From Sphingomonadales bacterium UBA6174 (GTDB lineage Bacteria > Pseudomonadota > Alphaproteobacteria > Sphingomonadales > Sphingomonadaceae): a DNA stretch of 5,923 nt. Position numbers and translations under genes: made by a program. This document shows, one piece after another, positions 1 through 5,923 of the stretch. The first letter of the stretch is position 1, and each line of letters starts with the position of its first letter. The notes beneath the pieces were generated by a model. That model had not been told where the DNA came from. It saw only the letters and a list, made by a program, of their open reading frames with translations, and did no database searches. Location: NCBI GenBank assembly GCA_002422945.1, contig DITW01000035.1:10925-16847 (forward strand), read 5' to 3'.

Positions 1-794
1 TGATCATCATGGCCGGGATTGTCGCGCATTTGCCGACGTCGCTCGCGCAGGTGTTTGAAGGTGGCCGGACTGGCACGATGTCGCCGCTGATCATTATCGG
101 TGTTTTGGTGCTGGCTATTGGCCTGATCTGGGGCATTTGTTTCATGGAACGCGCCCAGCGGCGCGTGCTGATCCAATATCCGAAGCGGGCCACCCAACGC
201 GGGATGATGCAGGCGGATAAGTCGCATCTGCCGCTCAAGATCAATACCGCGGGCGTGATTCCGCCAATCTTCGCCTCGTCATTGCTGCTGTTGCCGCTGA
301 CGATCGCGCAATTCACGGGCACGGCCAGCAAGGGCGCGACCGACAGCACGGGCAATGAGATCCTGCTGACGATCACCAGCGCGTTGCAGCATGGGTCGCC
401 CTTGTACATGGCGCTTTATGCAGCGGGGATTATCTTCTTTTGCTTTTTCTATACGGCAGTGGTGTTCAACCCGGAAGAAACGGCGGAGAATCTCAAGCGA
501 TATGGCGGTTTCATTCCGGGCATTCGTCCGGGCAAGCATACCGAGACCTATCTCGATTACGTGCTGACCCGCGTGACCGTGATTGGCGCGGCCTATTTGA
601 CCATATTGTGCCTTGCACCGGAATTTCTGATTTCGCGCATGGGCATTCCGTTCTATCTTGGCGGGACAAGCCTGTTGATCGTGGTGAACGTCACCATGGA
701 TACCGTCAGTCAGATTCAGAGCCATTTGATCGCCCATCAATATGGGAATTTGATCAAAAAGGCGAAGCTGAAGACCGGTCGGACAACACGCTAA
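1..794 (+). CDS. secY: Protein translocase subunit SecY, 3' part (5' end outside window)
   Basis: SecY is the pore-forming inner-membrane subunit of the SecYEG translocon, which passes unfolded proteins from the ribosome or SecA across or into the membrane. The visible reading frame is open from base 3, so the ATG at base 9 is an internal methionine and not the start. About 263 residues are present, the C-terminal part of a protein that is usually about 440-460 residues. Counting from base 3, hydrophobic segments near residues 27-48, 82-103, 135-155, 190-209 and 215-233 fit TM6 to TM10. Family landmarks are the cytosolic loop ending in HLPLKINTAGVIPPIFASS, the FFCFFYTAVVFNPEETAENL stretch, the C5-loop signature PGIRPG (about 172-177, carrying the arginine important for SecA and ribosome contact), and PFYLGGTSLLIVV before TM10. 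The basic C-terminal tail and the TAA stop look intact. adk follows, as in spc operons. The identification is very secure. Confidence 0.98.
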   Translation, partial: IIMAGIVAHLPTSLAQVFEGGRTGTMSPLIIIGVLVLAIGLIWGICFMERAQRRVLIQYPKRATQRGMMQADKSHLPLKINTAGVIPPIFASSLLLLPLTIAQFTGTASKGATDSTGNEILLTITSALQHGSPLYMALYAAGIIFFCFFYTAVVFNPEETAENLKRYGGFIPGIRPGKHTETYLDYVLTRVTVIGAAYLTILCLAPEFLISRMGIPFYLGGTSLLIVVNVTMDTVSQIQSHLIAHQYGNLIKKAKLKTGRTTR

Positions 795-816
795 TATTAA
801 TAACCGCGCGACGGGG

Positions 817-861
817 CATGCATCTGTCGCTGCATTTGAAGTCGATCAAGGGGGGTGCATG
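817..861 (+). promoter_or_regulatory. Possible start-sequestering stem-loop in the adk leader
   Basis: In the 64-base secY-adk gap, bases 817-825 (CATCATCT-like arm, read CATGCATCT) can pair with bases 853-861 (GGGTGCATG). The stem has nine pairs, two of them G-U, and the loop has 27 bases. The 3' arm contains the last Gs of the Shine-Dalgarno tract and the adk start codon. A shorter competing stem, ATGCA 818-822 with TGCAT 831-835, would leave the start free. This is seen by eye only. The gap is short and repeats TGCAT three times, so chance pairing is a real possibility. No promoter or U-tract terminator is visible in the gap. Confidence 0.2.
848..855 (+). promoter_or_regulatory. Shine-Dalgarno site of adk
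   Basis: The purine tract AAGGGGGG ends three bases before the ATG at 859. It is the only strong ribosome binding site in the secY-adk gap. It supports the chosen adk start, which also gives the canonical adenylate kinase N-terminus with the P-loop beginning at residue 8. The G tract allows several anti-SD registers. Confidence 0.75.
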
Positions 862-1509
862 AAGCATATCATTTTGTTGGGCCCACCGGGCGCAGGCAAG
901 GGCACGCAGGCCAGCCGTCTTCAGGACGAGCATGATATGGTGCAGCTTTCCACCGGCGATATGTTGCGTGCAGCAGTGAAGGCGGGAACGCCCACCGGCT
1001 TGCAGGCCAAGGCGGTGATGGATGCGGGCGGGTTGGTGTCGGATGAGATCGTGTCCGGGATCATCGGCGAGGAGCTGGATCGTTTGGGCGCTGGCAAGGG
1101 CGTCATCTTTGACGGCTATCCCCGCACCGAGGCACAGGCCCTGTCGCTGGATGAGATCTTGGCATCGCGCGGGCGCAAGCTGGATCATGTGATCGAACTG
1201 GTGGTCGATGAAGATGCATTGGTGGATCGCATCACCGGTCGCTATACCTGCGCAAAGTGTAATCAGGGCTATCATGATCGCTATCTGATGCCGAAGGTCG
1301 AGGGTGTTTGCGATAATTGCGGCGGGACCGAATTCAAGCGTCGTCCCGACGATAATGAAGCCACCGTCCGCACGCGTATGGCCGAATATCGCGCCAAGAC
1401 TGCACCGATCCTGCCGATCTATGAGGCACGCGGTCTGGTTGCCAAAGTTGATGGCATGGCCGATATCGATGTGGTCAGCACCGCGATTGAGGCGATACTG
1501 AAGGGATAA
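859..1509 (+). CDS. adk: Adenylate kinase, zinc-LID type
   Basis: Adenylate kinase catalyses ATP + AMP = 2 ADP in the cytosol and balances the adenylate pool. The 216-residue protein has the usual length of the long bacterial form. The P-loop GPPGAGKGT lies at residues 8-16, and the AMP-binding STGDMLR at 31-37 carries the conserved arginine 37. GLVSDEIV at 58-65 and FDGYPRT at 84-90 (arginine 89) complete the AMP site. The LID (about 123-164) begins with DRITGRY and contains Cys131, Cys134, Cys151 and Cys154 in a CxxC-16-CxxC arrangement, the structural zinc site seen in Gram-positive and many alphaproteobacterial enzymes but lacking in E. coli. Catalytic arginines of the RRPDDNEATVRTR segment (161-173) are present. 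The gene sits 64 bases after secY and 5 bases before the transporter gene. Nothing looks degraded. The identification is very secure. Confidence 0.98.
   Translation: MKHIILLGPPGAGKGTQASRLQDEHDMVQLSTGDMLRAAVKAGTPTGLQAKAVMDAGGLVSDEIVSGIIGEELDRLGAGKGVIFDGYPRTEAQALSLDEILASRGRKLDHVIELVVDEDALVDRITGRYTCAKCNQGYHDRYLMPKVEGVCDNCGGTEFKRRPDDNEATVRTRMAEYRAKTAPILPIYEARGLVAKVDGMADIDVVSTAIEAILKG
1501..1506 (+). promoter_or_regulatory. Shine-Dalgarno site of the transporter gene, inside the adk 3' end
   Basis: AAGGGA is formed by the last two sense codons of adk (Lys-Gly), immediately before its TAA stop. It ends eight bases before the ATG at 1515. The stop-to-start gap is only five bases, so ribosomes finishing adk are well placed to start the transporter. 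This argues that the two genes share a transcript. Confidence 0.65.
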
Positions 1510-1514
1510 GCCCG

Positions 1515-2480
1515 ATGGCATGGCCGCGCTGGTTGCCGGAGCCGTTCATCACGGCCCTGCTGGGCGCGGTGGTGCTGGCGGCGTTGCTGCCCGCACATGG
1601 TGTTATTGCCTTATGGGTCGACGGGCTGGTGACAGCCGCGATCATGCTGTTATTTTTCATGCATGGGGTTAAGTTACCGCGTGATGCCTTATGGGCGGCG
1701 CTGGTCAATTGGCGGCTGCATGGCGCGATTGTCGCCACCACCTTTGTGTTGTTCCCTATGCTTGGGCTGGGTTTGCATTTTCTGCTGCCGGGGCTGCTGA
1801 CGCCCGCCTTGTGGCTGGGGATGTTGTTTCTGTGCGCCTTGCCATCGACGGTGCAGTCTTCCATCGCCTTTACCTCGATAGCGCGCGGCAATGTCGCGGC
1901 GGCGGTGACGGCGGCGGGATTATCGAACCTGTTGGGCATGGCGCTGACGCCATTGATTGCGGGCCTGTTGATCGGAACCCGCGGGGGTGATGGCATCAGC
2001 CTTGATCAGTTCGACTGTATCCTGTGGCAATTGTTCCTGCCCTTTGTCGCGGGCCAATTGCTTCGACCTTTGTTTATTGTCTGGGTGTCGGCCCATAAGG
2101 GGCTGGTCAGCCTGACCGACCGCAGCACGATCATCATGGCCGTCTATGCGGCGTTTTCAGCCGCCGTGGTGGGCGGTATCTGGTCGCAAGTGGGGGTTAG
2201 CGAGCTGGCGATGCTGATGGGCCTGTGTAGCGTGTTGCTGGCGCTGGTCATGGGCATTGGCTGGTGGGCGAGCCGGTTGGCCGGCATCGACCGGGTGGAT
2301 CGCATTGCGATGCTGATGGCCGGATCGAAAAAGAGCCTTGCCGCGGGGGTGCCGATGGCGAAGGTGTTGTTGCCGGTTGGTGTTGTGGGCATGGCCCTGT
2401 TGCCGTTGATGATCTTTCACCAGATCCAGTTGATTGTTTGTGCGATTCTGGCGCGGCGACTGGGGCGAGAGGGCGTTTAA
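1515..2480 (+). CDS. SBF-like (YfeH/SLC10A7-type) membrane transporter
   Basis: This is a very hydrophobic 321-residue inner-membrane protein with about ten helices. It matches the SBF-like branch of the bile acid:sodium symporter superfamily, which includes E. coli YfeH and animal SLC10A7. Helix-rich blocks lie near residues 10-28, 35-50, 66-90, 98-112, 126-154, 167-190, 203-222, 228-250, 262-294 and 295-312. Two conserved unwound-helix regions that form the substrate and sodium site in the superfamily can be recognised: CALPSTVQSSIAF followed by ARGNVAAA (107-130), and GSKKSLAAGVPMAKVL (270-285). The end HQIQLIVCAILARR (302-315) is also typical of the group. The substrate is unknown, and members are not necessarily bile acid carriers. 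The gene follows adk after five bases and its stop overlaps that of convergent holA. Family assignment is strong; sodium coupling is inferred from the superfamily. Confidence 0.88.
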   Translation: MAWPRWLPEPFITALLGAVVLAALLPAHGVIALWVDGLVTAAIMLLFFMHGVKLPRDALWAALVNWRLHGAIVATTFVLFPMLGLGLHFLLPGLLTPALWLGMLFLCALPSTVQSSIAFTSIARGNVAAAVTAAGLSNLLGMALTPLIAGLLIGTRGGDGISLDQFDCILWQLFLPFVAGQLLRPLFIVWVSAHKGLVSLTDRSTIIMAVYAAFSAAVVGGIWSQVGVSELAMLMGLCSVLLALVMGIGWWASRLAGIDRVDRIAMLMAGSKKSLAAGVPMAKVLLPVGVVGMALLPLMIFHQIQLIVCAILARRLGREGV

Positions 2481-2484
2481 CGCC
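2472..2484. other. Inverted repeat at the shared stop codons of convergent genes
   Basis: The 13-base sequence GGCGTTTAACGCC is a perfect inverted repeat (arms GGCGTT and AACGCC around one T). It contains the TAA stop of the plus-strand transporter (2478-2480) and, on the other strand, the TAA stop of holA (2477-2479). As RNA it could form a five-pair GC-rich stem with a three-base loop from either strand. No T-run follows on either side, so it is not a standard intrinsic terminator. It may help end transcripts weakly or be a by-product of the stop arrangement. Confidence 0.3.
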
Positions 2485-3511
2485 GCCCGGCGCGTGCCGC
2501 TTGTCGGCAGAGGGTGAAGAGTTCCTCGCCCAGCCGGGTCATGCCCAGCGCCTGTGGCCCACGATCATCGCGCTCCAGTTGCAGCAACCGGCTATGCGCG
2601 GTTTCGAGCCGGGCGAGGGGCCAGCGGCTGAGCTGGACCCTGATCGACGGCTTGTCTTTCCAGAAGATTGCCTTGCCCCGCGCCTCGACCGTTTCGGAGG
2701 CGTTGCGACCCGTGGTTGCCATGTCCTGCGCAAGGCCGAGCAGGAGATGGGCGCGGCGCATCAGCACGCGAATGATCCCAGCGGCGGGCGAAGATGCGGT
2801 TGCGAACAGGTCCAGTTCATGGGTGAGCGTGTCCGGATCGCCCGCGAATACGGCATTGGCGATGGCGCCCAAATTGCCCTCGTCATTATCCGCGCCGAGC
2901 AGATCGATGGTGTCGTGATCGAGCGTGCGCACCGCGCCCTCGTCTGCATCGAGATAAAGGGCGTATTTTTCGATCTCGCGCGCGATCAGCGCCCGGTCAT
3001 TGCCGACCATTTCGGCCAAACGGTTGGCGATGTCCTGATCGACGCGGAGGAAAGAGGTGGCCGCAAGGGCGCGGACCAGCGCGGCCGCATCCTGCCCGCC
3101 GGGGATATAGCTTTCAAGGCAGCGGGTCTGCGGATGATCGCGGCACAAGGCGAGCAGCTTGGCATCCTTGCGCAACGCGCCGGTGACGATGGTCACCGCG
3201 TGATTAGTTTGCGGCAATTCCATAAGGGCGGTGACTGCCGGGACGAGTTCATCGCCGCTGCCGGTGACGCGGATATGTTGTTGCCCGCCGAACATCGAAA
3301 AGGCTGCCGCCTCATCCGCGAGGCGGGCAGGGTCGTCCTTCAATTGCGCGCCGGTCATGTCCAGCCGTTCGGTGCCAGCGCCAAGGGCGGCTGTCAGGCT
3401 GTTCGCCAGTTCATTGGAGGCGGATTCATCCGGCCCGTAAAAGAGATATAGCCGAATGTCGGGCGCAGCCGCAGCCAGCGCCCGTTGCATTTCGGGCAGT
3501 TTGACGATCAT
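2477..3511 (-). CDS. holA: DNA polymerase III subunit delta
   Basis: HolA is the delta subunit of the clamp-loader complex. It opens the beta sliding clamp so that it can be placed on primed DNA at the replication fork. The 344-residue length is normal. The N-terminal domain has the degenerate nucleotide-binding loop YGPDES (25-30), which lacks a P-loop lysine as expected because delta does not hydrolyse ATP. The delta hallmark DPARLADEAAAFSMFGG (60-76) is followed by QHIRV. The middle domain carries GNDRALIAREIEKYALYL (170-187), and the C-terminal collar domain runs from about 210, with AIFWKDKPSIRVQLSRW (281-297). The start ATG overlaps the lptE stop in ATGA (3508-3511) and has no clear Shine-Dalgarno sequence, so coupling to lptE is likely. 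The 3' end overlaps the transporter stop. An opposite-strand reading frame longer than holA covers most of it but looks like a shadow. Confidence 0.95.
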   Translation of the reverse strand: MIVKLPEMQRALAAAAPDIRLYLFYGPDESASNELANSLTAALGAGTERLDMTGAQLKDDPARLADEAAAFSMFGGQQHIRVTGSGDELVPAVTALMELPQTNHAVTIVTGALRKDAKLLALCRDHPQTRCLESYIPGGQDAAALVRALAATSFLRVDQDIANRLAEMVGNDRALIAREIEKYALYLDADEGAVRTLDHDTIDLLGADNDEGNLGAIANAVFAGDPDTLTHELDLFATASSPAAGIIRVLMRRAHLLLGLAQDMATTGRNASETVEARGKAIFWKDKPSIRVQLSRWPLARLETAHSRLLQLERDDRGPQALGMTRLGEELFTLCRQAARAGRR

Positions 3512-4047
3512 TGTTGCGCGGACTGGCTTTGCGGTGCGGCGTTGCTTTGCGGTGCGGGTGGCCGCTTTGCGAACAGGGCCAGCCGGGTGGTGATCTGCTC
3601 GACAAGGTCGATGCTCAGCCGGTCGAGCGCCATTTCTTCCGCAGCGATGGTCGCAAAGTCGGATTGGGTCAGGTCGATACCGGCTTCCGAACTGGCGGTT
3701 TCTTCCAGCATCACCTTTTCGCTTGCCACATCCACCAAGGTGTAATGCGCTCGAAGCGTGCGGCGTTCGCGCGACACCGAATTGTCGAGGCTGATGCCGA
3801 AGCTGGTCAGCTGATCGTTCAGATCGATATTCAGGCGATAGGTGCCGCTACCCGTTGGGACCGGGGCGAGGCGCTGTTTGAGCTGCTGGGCCATGATCCA
3901 GCCCGCCTTGCCATCGATTGGCCCGACTTCCACCGAATTTAGCACATTGGCGACGGCGCTGTTCGACCCGCCGCTATAGACGGGACGCAAGCCGCAGCCG
4001 GGCAGCAGGATCGCACAGGCGAATAAAGGCAAAAGGCGACGGATCAT
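3508..4047 (-). CDS. lptE: LPS-assembly lipoprotein LptE
   Basis: LptE is an outer-membrane lipoprotein that plugs and supports the LptD barrel, which inserts lipopolysaccharide (or lipooligosaccharide) into the outer leaflet. The 179-residue precursor has a basic n-region (RR at 3-4), a hydrophobic core, and the lipobox LPGC with Cys18 as the predicted lipidated residue. Proline at position -2 is uncommon there. The mature start CGLRPVY is characteristic of alphaproteobacterial LptE. The body (about 35-160) has the alternating beta-strand and helix pattern of the family, for example TYRLNIDLNDQLTSFGI and LRAHYTLVDVASEKVMLEE. The last 19 residues form a low-complexity Pro/Gln/Ser/Ala tail containing a short duplication. 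The position between leuS and holA, with ATGA overlaps at both ends, agrees with the conserved leuS-lptE-holA order. The sequence family is diverged, so assignment relies on signature plus context. Confidence 0.9.
   Translation of the reverse strand: MIRRLLPLFACAILLPGCGLRPVYSGGSNSAVANVLNSVEVGPIDGKAGWIMAQQLKQRLAPVPTGSGTYRLNIDLNDQLTSFGISLDNSVSRERRTLRAHYTLVDVASEKVMLEETASSEAGIDLTQSDFATIAAEEMALDRLSIDLVEQITTRLALFAKRPPAPQSNAAPQSQSAQQ
3526..3557. repeat. Imperfect 18-base tandem duplication in the lptE 3' end
   Basis: The 14-base word GCTTTGCGGTGCGG occurs at 3526-3539 and again at 3544-3557, a period of 18 bases and hence six codons. On the minus strand the copies encode the adjacent PAPQSN and AAPQSQ units (residues 164-175 of LptE). 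The in-frame period suggests a slippage or duplication event that lengthened the tail. A shorter match, GCTTTGCG at 3564-3571, is out of phase and not counted. Confidence 0.7.
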
Positions 4048-5923
4048 GCGACGATATTGACCAGCCGGTCCGGCACGACAATCACTTTTTTCGGTGTTGC
4101 CCCATCCAGGGTGCGGATGATTTTTTCCGACGCGAGGGCGGCGGCTTCCAATGCGGCCTTGTCCAGCCCCTTGGCGAGGGTCAGCGTATCGCGCAGCTTG
4201 CCATTGACCTGCACGGCGATATTGACCTCATCCTCGACCAGCAGGGCAGGGTTGACGGTCGGCCATGCGGCATCGGCGACTAGGCCGGTGCCGTTGATCG
4301 CGGCCCATGCCTCTTCTGCGAGATGCGGGGCCATCGGGGCGATGAGGCGAATGAGCGTCTTGATCGCATTGGTCTTGCTGGCGCTATTCGCCGCTTTTTC
4401 GATGCTGTTCGCCAGATCGTGCAGCTTGGCCACGGCCTTGTTGAAGCCCAGCCCTTCGACATCGCTGGCAATGCCCGCAATCGCCTGATGCAATTTACGA
4501 TCAAGCGCCTTGTCCTCGCCCTGCGCATGGTCATCGCGTCCGTCGACGATGCGCCACAAGCGGTTGATGAAGCGCCAGCAGCCTTCGATGCCTGCTTCCG
4601 TCCAAGGTAGATCGCGTTCTGGCGGGCTGTCGGACAGCATGAACCAACGCACCGCATCCGCGCCATATTGGTCGATGATCTCATCGGGATCGACGACGTT
4701 CTTCTTGGACTTGGACATTTTGATCACGCGGCCCACGTCCACTTCGGTTCCGCCGCTACCGGTCACAACCATCGCGCCGCTATCGATGCGATGGACCTCT
4801 GCCGGGCTGAAATAGATCGGCTGGCCATTATCGGGATCGGTGATCGAATAGGTTTCGTGCGTCACCATGCCCTGCGTGAAGAGGCCCTTGAACGGCTCGG
4901 TCACATTGATCTTGCCGATGCGATGGAGCGCGCGGGTCAGAAAACGGGCATAGAGCAGGTGCAGGATCGCATGTTCGACCCCGCCGATATATTGGCCGAC
5001 CGGCAGCCATTGTTCCGCAATCGCGCGGTCGAACGGCTGATCATCTGGCTGGCTGGCGAAGCGGATGAAATACCAGCTCGAATCGACGAACGTATCCAGC
5101 GTGTCGGTTTCGCGCCGCGCGGCCTTGCCACAGGCCGGGCAGGGGACATTTTTCCATGTCGGGTGCCGATCAAGCGGATTGCCCGGCACATCGAAGCTGA
5201 CATCTTCCGGCAGCGTGACGGGAAGCTGGTCCTTGGGCACCGGCACCACGCCGCAATCGTCGCAATGGATGAACGGGATAGGCGTGCCCCAATAACGCTG
5301 GCGCGAGACGCCCCAGTCGCGCAGCCGCCAGACGGTCGTGCCCTTGCCCCAGCCTTCGGCTTCGGCCTTGCCGATCACGGCGGCCTTGGCATCTTCGATG
5401 TTCATGCCATTGAGGAAGTGAGAGTTCACGATTTGGCCGGGACCGGTATAGGCCGTGTCACCCGCGAAATGCAGGTCGGTTTCATCGCCTTCCGCCACCA
5501 CGCGGGTGACGCGCAATTCATATTTGCGCGCGAAATCAAGGTCGCGCTGATCATGCGCTGGGCAGCCGAAGACCGCGCCCGTGCCATAATCCATCAGCAC
5601 GAAATTCGCGACATAGACCGGCAGATGCCAATCCGGATCAAGCGGGTGCTGGACCGACAGGCCGGTATTGAAGCCCTTTTTTTCCGCCGTTTCGATGTCG
5701 GCGGCGGCAGTGCCGGATTGCTGGCATTCAAGGATGAACGCGGCGAGATCCGGCACATTTTCGGCCAGCTTCTTCGCGATGGGATGTTCCGGCGAAATCG
5801 CTGCAAAGCTCGCGCCGAACATGGTGTCGGGACGGGTGGTGAACACCTCGAACCCATCATTGCTGTCGACGAAGTTGAACCGGAACTGCATGCCCTGCGA
5901 CTTGCCGATCCAGTTTTCCTGCA
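4044..5923 (-). CDS. leuS: Leucyl-tRNA synthetase, C-terminal part (5' end outside window)
   Basis: LeuS is a cytosolic class I aminoacyl-tRNA synthetase that charges tRNA-Leu with leucine. The frame is open to the window edge and its upstream codons read QENWIGKSQG, so the methionine at 5891 is internal. About 625 residues are visible; some 215-230, including the HIGH motif, lie outside. Counting from the codon at 5919-5921, the CP1 editing domain shows TTRPDT (28-33) and AHDQRD (122-127), with the threonine and two aspartates used in proofreading. RLRDWGVSRQRYWG (199-212) returns to the catalytic core. Cys220/223 and Cys261/264 form a probable zinc module. DTLDTFVDSSWY precedes the core, KMSKS is at 401-405, the anticodon-binding helices follow, and the C-terminal QVNGK-to-VPDRLVNIV domain ends the protein. 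The stop overlaps the lptE start in ATGA (4044-4047). Confidence 0.98.
   Translation of the reverse strand, partial: QENWIGKSQGMQFRFNFVDSNDGFEVFTTRPDTMFGASFAAISPEHPIAKKLAENVPDLAAFILECQQSGTAAADIETAEKKGFNTGLSVQHPLDPDWHLPVYVANFVLMDYGTGAVFGCPAHDQRDLDFARKYELRVTRVVAEGDETDLHFAGDTAYTGPGQIVNSHFLNGMNIEDAKAAVIGKAEAEGWGKGTTVWRLRDWGVSRQRYWGTPIPFIHCDDCGVVPVPKDQLPVTLPEDVSFDVPGNPLDRHPTWKNVPCPACGKAARRETDTLDTFVDSSWYFIRFASQPDDQPFDRAIAEQWLPVGQYIGGVEHAILHLLYARFLTRALHRIGKINVTEPFKGLFTQGMVTHETYSITDPDNGQPIYFSPAEVHRIDSGAMVVTGSGGTEVDVGRVIKMSKSKKNVVDPDEIIDQYGADAVRWFMLSDSPPERDLPWTEAGIEGCWRFINRLWRIVDGRDDHAQGEDKALDRKLHQAIAGIASDVEGLGFNKAVAKLHDLANSIEKAANSASKTNAIKTLIRLIAPMAPHLAEEAWAAINGTGLVADAAWPTVNPALLVEDEVNIAVQVNGKLRDTLTLAKGLDKAALEAAALASEKIIRTLDGATPKKVIVVPDRLVNIVA

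Noticed and set aside
9..11. ATG as the start of secY
   Set aside because: The frame is open upstream to the window edge and the sequence corresponds to the middle of SecY, around the end of TM5.
440..862. A plus-strand open frame overlapping the secY 3' end and ending in ATGA at the adk start
   Set aside because: The overlap with adk looks like coupling, but most of the frame lies within conserved secY in another phase and its product has no recognisable fold. The adk Shine-Dalgarno sequence already explains initiation.
754..1521. A 255-codon minus-strand open frame covering adk
   Set aside because: The adk frame has all family motifs. The antisense product is His/Gln/Ala/Ile-rich without domain features, a shadow of adk codon use.
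1475..1996. A 173-codon minus-strand open frame opposite the transporter gene
   Set aside because: It is low in complexity (Ser/Ala/Pro/Asn-rich), lies antisense to a well-formed membrane protein, and has no motif.
2264..3451. A 395-codon plus-strand open frame antisense to holA, longer than holA itself
   Set aside because: It begins inside the transporter gene in another frame and runs opposite a clearly conserved holA. Its product is Gly/Arg/Ala/Gln-rich with no recognisable domain, as expected of an antisense frame in GC-rich DNA. There is no convincing start site.
5889..5891. ATG (minus strand) as the start of leuS
   Set aside because: The codons upstream read QENWIGKSQG, a conserved LeuRS segment just before the editing domain. 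The HIGH motif must lie further upstream, so the gene is cut by the window end.
1..5923. CRISPR, tRNA, mobile-element, phage-defence or toxin-antitoxin systems
   Set aside because: Virtually every base is explained by six conserved genes. No spaced repeat array, cloverleaf, transposase, integrase or small toxin-like gene was seen on either strand.

Overview
The window looks like a stretch of an alphaproteobacterial chromosome, most likely from a sphingomonad (order Sphingomonadales). This is an inference from three things: moderately high GC, the style of the proteins (an LptE precursor with a CGLRPVY mature start, a zinc-type adenylate kinase), and the two gene neighbourhoods. All of it is coding except a 64-base gap between the first two genes and a 5-base gap between the second and third. 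There are no tRNA or rRNA genes, CRISPR arrays, insertion sequences or phage genes.

Left half, plus strand: the 3' part of secY (protein-export channel; the gene starts upstream of the window), then adk (adenylate kinase with a four-cysteine zinc LID), then a complete gene for a ten-helix transporter of the SBF-like/YfeH (SLC10A7-type) family. secY-adk is the distal end of the spc ribosomal-protein operon. In many bacteria rpsM-rpsK-rpoA-rplQ follow adk; here the transporter follows almost immediately and then the strand switches.

Right half, minus strand: leuS (leucyl-tRNA synthetase, 5' part cut off by the window end), lptE (outer-membrane lipoprotein of LPS export) and holA (DNA polymerase III delta subunit). 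This leuS-lptE-holA order is widely conserved in proteobacteria. Both junctions are 4-base ATGA overlaps with no obvious Shine-Dalgarno sequence, which suggests translational coupling.

The two blocks converge. The transporter and holA overlap by four bases and share the palindrome TTAA as both stop codons, so there is no intergenic terminator space.

The region is essentially housekeeping, and I found no convincing new multi-gene system. The points most worth a second look are the transporter in the place where rpsM is often found, a possible start-codon-sequestering stem before adk, the shared-stop convergent junction inside a perfect inverted repeat, and a small duplicated Pro/Gln/Ser tail on LptE.
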